The notes beneath the pieces are model-generated. The model saw only the letters and a list, made by a program, of their open reading frames with translations. It was not told the DNA's origin and searched no databases. From NCBI GenBank assembly GCA_937858235.1, contig CALLZZ010000289.1, positions 1 through 6,058 on the forward strand: a stretch of 6,058 nt of DNA, given 5' to 3'. A program made the position numbers and the translations under genes. The DNA is from an uncultured Clostridia bacterium (GTDB lineage Bacteria; Bacillota; Clostridia; Oscillospirales; Oscillospiraceae). Of this stretch, positions 3,892-6,058 are shown piece after piece. Each line of letters starts with the position of its first letter. Within the stretch, counting starts at the first letter, position 1.

Positions 3892-4344
3892 ATGTTTGAA
3901 GTTAAAGTAACGCTGGACCTATCCGACCGGATGGAAGCCACGATCAATGGTCTTTGTAAAGCAATCGTCCGCCCAAAAATAGATCAGCAAAAGAGGGCAG
4001 AAGCTTGTTGGGAAGCGTCCCCCGGCGTGAGAAATACGGTGGAAAACACCTCGACTCCACCCGCTGCCCCAGCACAGATGTGCTCCATGGAAACGCCTGT
4101 ACCAACACCAGCACCAGTAGCCCCTATGGTTGCCCCAACGGCTGCACCGGTGGCCCCCGCGCCTACATACACCCTTCAACAGATCGGTGCGGCAGGAGCG
4201 GCATTGATTCAGTCAAACCCCGCAAAACGGGACGAACTGACGGCACTACTCCAGCAGTACGGCGTACAAAGCGTGGCTGCTCTTAAGCCCGAGCAGCTGG
4301 GCGCATTCGCAACGGCCCTTCGTGGATTGGGGGCGAATATCTGA
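3892..4344 (+). CDS. Phage protein with Pro/Ala-rich linker and C-terminal helical domain
   Basis: 150 aa, ATG at 3892 with AGGAGG (3878-3883, 8-nt spacer). There are three parts. Residues 1-40 are a conserved-looking N-terminal segment (VKVTLDLSDRMEATINGLCK). Residues about 54-93 are a low-complexity Pro/Ala/Val/Thr linker. Residues about 94-150 are a helical domain: TLQQIGAAGAALIQ, DELTALLQQYGVQSVAAL, KPEQLGAFATALRGLGANI. I recall similar proteins just upstream of DUF2800 genes in Firmicutes phages, but their function is not established. The C-terminal part resembles small helical interaction domains in phage replication-associated proteins, and the linker suggests two tethered domains. It stops 1 nt before the DUF2800 ATG, implying translational coupling. 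Antisense ORFs across the linker arise from its base composition. Confidence 0.8.
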   Translation: MFEVKVTLDLSDRMEATINGLCKAIVRPKIDQQKRAEACWEASPGVRNTVENTSTPPAAPAQMCSMETPVPTPAPVAPMVAPTAAPVAPAPTYTLQQIGAAGAALIQSNPAKRDELTALLQQYGVQSVAALKPEQLGAFATALRGLGANI

Positions 4345-4345
4345 G

Positions 4346-4651
4346 ATGCCGACACCGAATGAACACGCCCTATTATCTGCATCAAGCGCCAGCAGGTGGC
4401 TGTACTGCACTAGGGCGCCGAGGCTGGAGGAACAGTTTCCGGAGACTACAAGCGAAAATGCAGAGGCTGGGCGGGTGGCTCACGCTATCGCAGAACTGAA
4501 AGCACGAAAGTATTTCCCAGACCCACAGGATCCACTATCTGTGCGAAGCTATAACGCACAGATGAAAAAGCTAAAAGCAGATCCACACTACGAAAAGAGT
4601 GCGGACACTGCCACAGATGTTTATCTGGATTACTTAAAATCAATCTCTTAG
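4346..4651 (+). CDS. DUF2800 RecB/Cas4-like nuclease, N-terminal fragment
   Basis: First 101 residues of a DUF2800 protein, starting MPTPNEHALLSASSASRWLY, the characteristic opening of the family. C21 is the lone N-terminal Cys expected to bind the Fe-S cluster with three C-terminal Cys. H46 (GRVAHAIAEL) matches nuclease motif I. The ATG at 4346 lies 1 nt after the preceding stop and has no strong SD, so it is probably coupled. The frame ends at TAG (4649-4651) after DVYLDYLKSIS. The downstream reading frame, one base shifted, continues the same protein with SCGEMPPFVALES. As it stands the fragment lacks all catalytic acidic residues and cannot be a nuclease alone. Confidence 0.85.
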   Translation: MPTPNEHALLSASSASRWLYCTRAPRLEEQFPETTSENAEAGRVAHAIAELKARKYFPDPQDPLSVRSYNAQMKKLKADPHYEKSADTATDVYLDYLKSIS

Positions 4652-4661
4652 CTGCGGAGAA

Positions 4662-5564
4662 ATGCCGCCATTTGTGGCGTTGGAAAGCCGGGTATACTAC
4701 TCCCGCTATGCACCGGACGGCTACGGTAGGGCAGACTGCATCATGATTTATCCCCCAGTTTTGCATGTGGCTGACTATAAAAATGGAACTGGAATTCCGG
4801 TAGAAGCTGAAGAAAACCCTCAGATGATGCTATATGCCCTAGGCGCGCTGGAGACATACGCACCAATATACGGGGATAGCATAGATACAATTCAAATGAC
4901 TATCATCCAACCAAACGCAGGCGGGGTGAAAGAATGGTCGATAAGTAGAAAAGACCTAGAGTACTGGGGGGCACATACTGTAAGGCCAGCCGCAGAACTG
5001 GCCTACGCAGGGAAAGGAGACTTTGCACCAAGTACGCCAAACGACGGATCGGAGGATAGGTGCCATTTCTGCCGGGCAAAAGCAACCTGTACCGCACGGT
5101 CCGAAATGTATCTGGGGCTGGAATCATACGAAGCCAAGAAGCCGGCCCTATTAACCGATGCCGAAGTTGGGGGCATACTCGAACGCGCTGCTGGTCTGGC
5201 AGCTTGGGCATCCGACCTGAAGGACTACGCACTGAAAACGATTCTCAACGGTGGCGCGATTCCTGGCTTCAAGGCTGTGGAGGGACGCAGCACCCGTGAA
5301 TGGGATGGCGGAACCGATGCTGCATTCAACAAACTGAAAGAGCGCGGCGTGGAAGAAGCGCTCCTGTGGGAGCGCAGACCCGTTACACCGCCAGCGCTGG
5401 AAAAGGCGCTTGGGAAAAAGCCGTTCGAAGCAGTGGCTGACCTGGTAGTCAAGAAGTCGGGCAAACCCACGCTTGCTCCGGAGACCGACAGTCGTAAGTC
5501 ATATAATGCCGCTGTGATTGCGTTCAGGGGTGACTGTGAGAGTGTAGGTGCGGCAGATGGCTGA
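4662..5564 (+). CDS. DUF2800 RecB/Cas4-like nuclease, C-terminal fragment
   Basis: 300 aa counted from the first ATG; the frame is open from 4638. It carries the core of a PD-(D/E)xK nuclease: D25 (GYGRADCIMI), D38-x-K40 (VADYKNG), and Q54/Y58 (NPQMMLYAL). The Fe-S ligands C134-x2-C137-x5-C143 (CHFCRAKATC) follow. This is the AddB/Cas4 arrangement, with the fourth Cys in the upstream fragment. The C-terminal third (about 165-300) is a helical DUF2800 region. With the 4346 fragment the protein would be about 405 aa, normal for the family. The ATG at 4662 has GGAG only 2 nt upstream, poor for initiation, so a +1 frameshift of one original gene is the best reading. Probable role: phage recombination or DNA processing exonuclease beside DUF2815. 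Confidence 0.88.
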   Translation: MPPFVALESRVYYSRYAPDGYGRADCIMIYPPVLHVADYKNGTGIPVEAEENPQMMLYALGALETYAPIYGDSIDTIQMTIIQPNAGGVKEWSISRKDLEYWGAHTVRPAAELAYAGKGDFAPSTPNDGSEDRCHFCRAKATCTARSEMYLGLESYEAKKPALLTDAEVGGILERAAGLAAWASDLKDYALKTILNGGAIPGFKAVEGRSTREWDGGTDAAFNKLKERGVEEALLWERRPVTPPALEKALGKKPFEAVADLVVKKSGKPTLAPETDSRKSYNAAVIAFRGDCESVGAADG

Positions 5565-5796
5565 ACCGGTTGTAATCAGAGGCGGAAGTTTCCGGGCAGA
5601 GATAGCTCCAGAACAATTAAAGAACCTGCGGATACCTCAGATAAAGGGCCTGTTTAAAATCCTGGCCGCGAATCCTGACTATCTGGAAAATAAAGATGCA
5701 CAGGCACAGATATCAGATACGCTACAAGCCCAAGAAAACGAGGCGAAGATACAATTAGATGAAGAACTCTACTGGGATGAGCACTACATACACTGA
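5557..5796 (+). CDS. 79-aa hypothetical phage protein
   Basis: Begins MAEPVVIRGGSFRAEIAPEQ at the ATG at 5557, with AGGTG 6 nt upstream and an 8-nt overlap with the end of the DUF2800 gene. A GTG at 5548 is an alternative with a poorer site. The N-terminus looks like a beta-hairpin (VVIRGGSFRAEI). LKNLRIPQIKGLFKILAANPDYLENKD is a helical pair, and the rest is an acidic amphipathic helix (AQAQISDTLQAQENEAKIQL) ending EELYWDEHYIH. No family recognised. Its place between two recombination genes suggests an accessory role in the same process, which is a guess. Confidence 0.7.
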   Translation: MAEPVVIRGGSFRAEIAPEQLKNLRIPQIKGLFKILAANPDYLENKDAQAQISDTLQAQENEAKIQLDEELYWDEHYIH

Positions 5797-5901
5797 CCCT
5801 TACGATCTAGGCGAGCCCCGTCTTCCAGAGTAAAACACGCGAAAACAGCTTATAACCGTGCCCAGAAAATCAACAAATACTTTCACGAAATCGTGGATTA
5901 A
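5777..5901 (+). pseudogene. Small phage gene split by a -1 frameshift
   Basis: ATG at 5777, inside the end of the previous gene, reads MSTTYTDPYDLGEPRLPE and stops at TAA (5831-5833). One base back, the neighbouring frame reads VKHAKTAYNRAQKINKYFHEIVD to a TAA at 5899-5901. Joined near 5828 by a -1 shift they give a plausible 41-42 aa polar helical protein ending 19 nt before the DUF2815 ATG. The second segment is also in frame after the 79-aa gene's TGA, but the residues in between (PLRSRRAPSS) look out of frame. No family recognised. Either a single-base deletion or an assembly error would explain it. Confidence 0.45.
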
Positions 5902-5920
5902 AACATGGAGGAACTTAACT

Positions 5921-6058
5921 ATGGCAGTAACTATTAACGACGTACGTTTTTCCTATTGCAATCTTTTCCAGCCCAAGACGACGCAGGACGGCACCTTGAA
6001 ATATGGGGTAACCATCCTGATCCCGAAAACCAACGTCCAGGCAAAGGCAATCGTTGAT
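5921..6058 (+). CDS. DUF2815 phage ssDNA-binding-like protein (5' part)
   Basis: 46 codons visible, running off the window end. It begins MAVTINDVRFSYCNLFQPKT and continues with a DGTLKYGVTILIPK segment. The 'VRFSY-x-NLF-x-P' opening and the 'KY-x-V-TILIPK' strand are hallmarks of DUF2815, a Firmicutes phage family of about 180-200 aa thought to bind single-stranded DNA. SD GGAGG (5907-5911) lies 9 nt upstream. DUF2815 typically follows DUF2800 and precedes phage DNA polymerase and helicase genes, so the replication module probably continues to the right. Confidence 0.88.
   Translation, partial: MAVTINDVRFSYCNLFQPKTTQDGTLKYGVTILIPKTNVQAKAIVD

Noticed and set aside
4069..4170. Repetitive-looking GCA/CCA-rich stretch as a possible repeat array or CRISPR
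   Set aside because: It is codon repetition of the Pro/Ala linker in the 150-aa protein; there are no regular repeat-spacer units, and no CRISPR is visible in the window.
4640..4655. Programmed +1 frameshift of release-factor type in the DUF2800 gene
   Set aside because: The P-site codon is TCT rather than CTT, the stop is TAG not TGA, and no SD-like element sits just upstream. DUF2800 genes are normally one frame.
4903..5470. Minus-strand ORFs at 4903-5232 and 5225-5470, and plus-strand 5060-5299
   Set aside because: Shadows of the DUF2800 gene, whose Fe-S and nuclease motifs define the true frame.
5884..5895. Small palindrome CACGA-AA-TCGTG
   Set aside because: It lies within the YFHEIVD coding segment, has short arms and no T-run, and needs no regulatory explanation.

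Overview
The window looks like the left end of an integrated temperate phage (or phage-derived element) in a Gram-positive gut-type Firmicute, most likely a Clostridia/Oscillospiraceae relative. Reasons: a DivIVA-type host gene; consensus sigma-A promoters; purine-rich Shine-Dalgarno sites, often AGGAGG about 7 nt from the start; a Xre/Cro switch; and a DUF2800-DUF2815 replication/recombination module of the kind found in Firmicutes phages. The genus is not fixed by the sequence. TGA is an ordinary stop here, because several genes end in TGA overlapping the next ATG.

Layout. 1-213 (-) is a short DivIVA-like host gene with its own promoter. 306-468 (+) holds a promoter, tRNA-Arg(CCG) with encoded CCA, and an intrinsic terminator. 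This tRNA is the probable integration target, since the integrase gene faces it about 130 bp beyond the terminator. 597-2445 (-) is the lysogeny arm: repressor, then a DUF4177 protein, then the tyrosine integrase. 2446-2601 is a divergent control region with two back-to-back promoters and two near-identical 16-bp operators. From 2602 the rightward early operon runs: Cro-like regulator, winged-helix/excisionase-like protein, a series of very small proteins (two hydrophobic), a Pro/Ala-linker protein, a DUF2800 iron-sulphur RecB/Cas4-like nuclease, a 79-aa protein, a broken small gene, and the start of DUF2815.

How it works together. The repressor probably binds the two TTACCC/GGGTAA dyads and decides between the leftward lysogeny transcript and the rightward early transcript. 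Integrase, perhaps with the winged-helix protein as directionality factor, moves the element in and out of the tRNA locus. The DUF2800 nuclease and DUF2815 protein belong to the phage DNA replication/recombination machinery.

Most notable. Several genes carry single lesions: an in-frame TGA at a probable Trp codon of the integrase, a +1 frameshift in the DUF2800 nuclease, a -1 frameshift in a small gene at 5777-5901, and a set of ATGA-linked micro-ORFs at 3690-3879 that may be another broken gene. Either the prophage is decaying or the assembly has errors. I see no convincing wholly new system. The closest candidates are the micro-ORF cascade and the arrangement of the two-operator switch.
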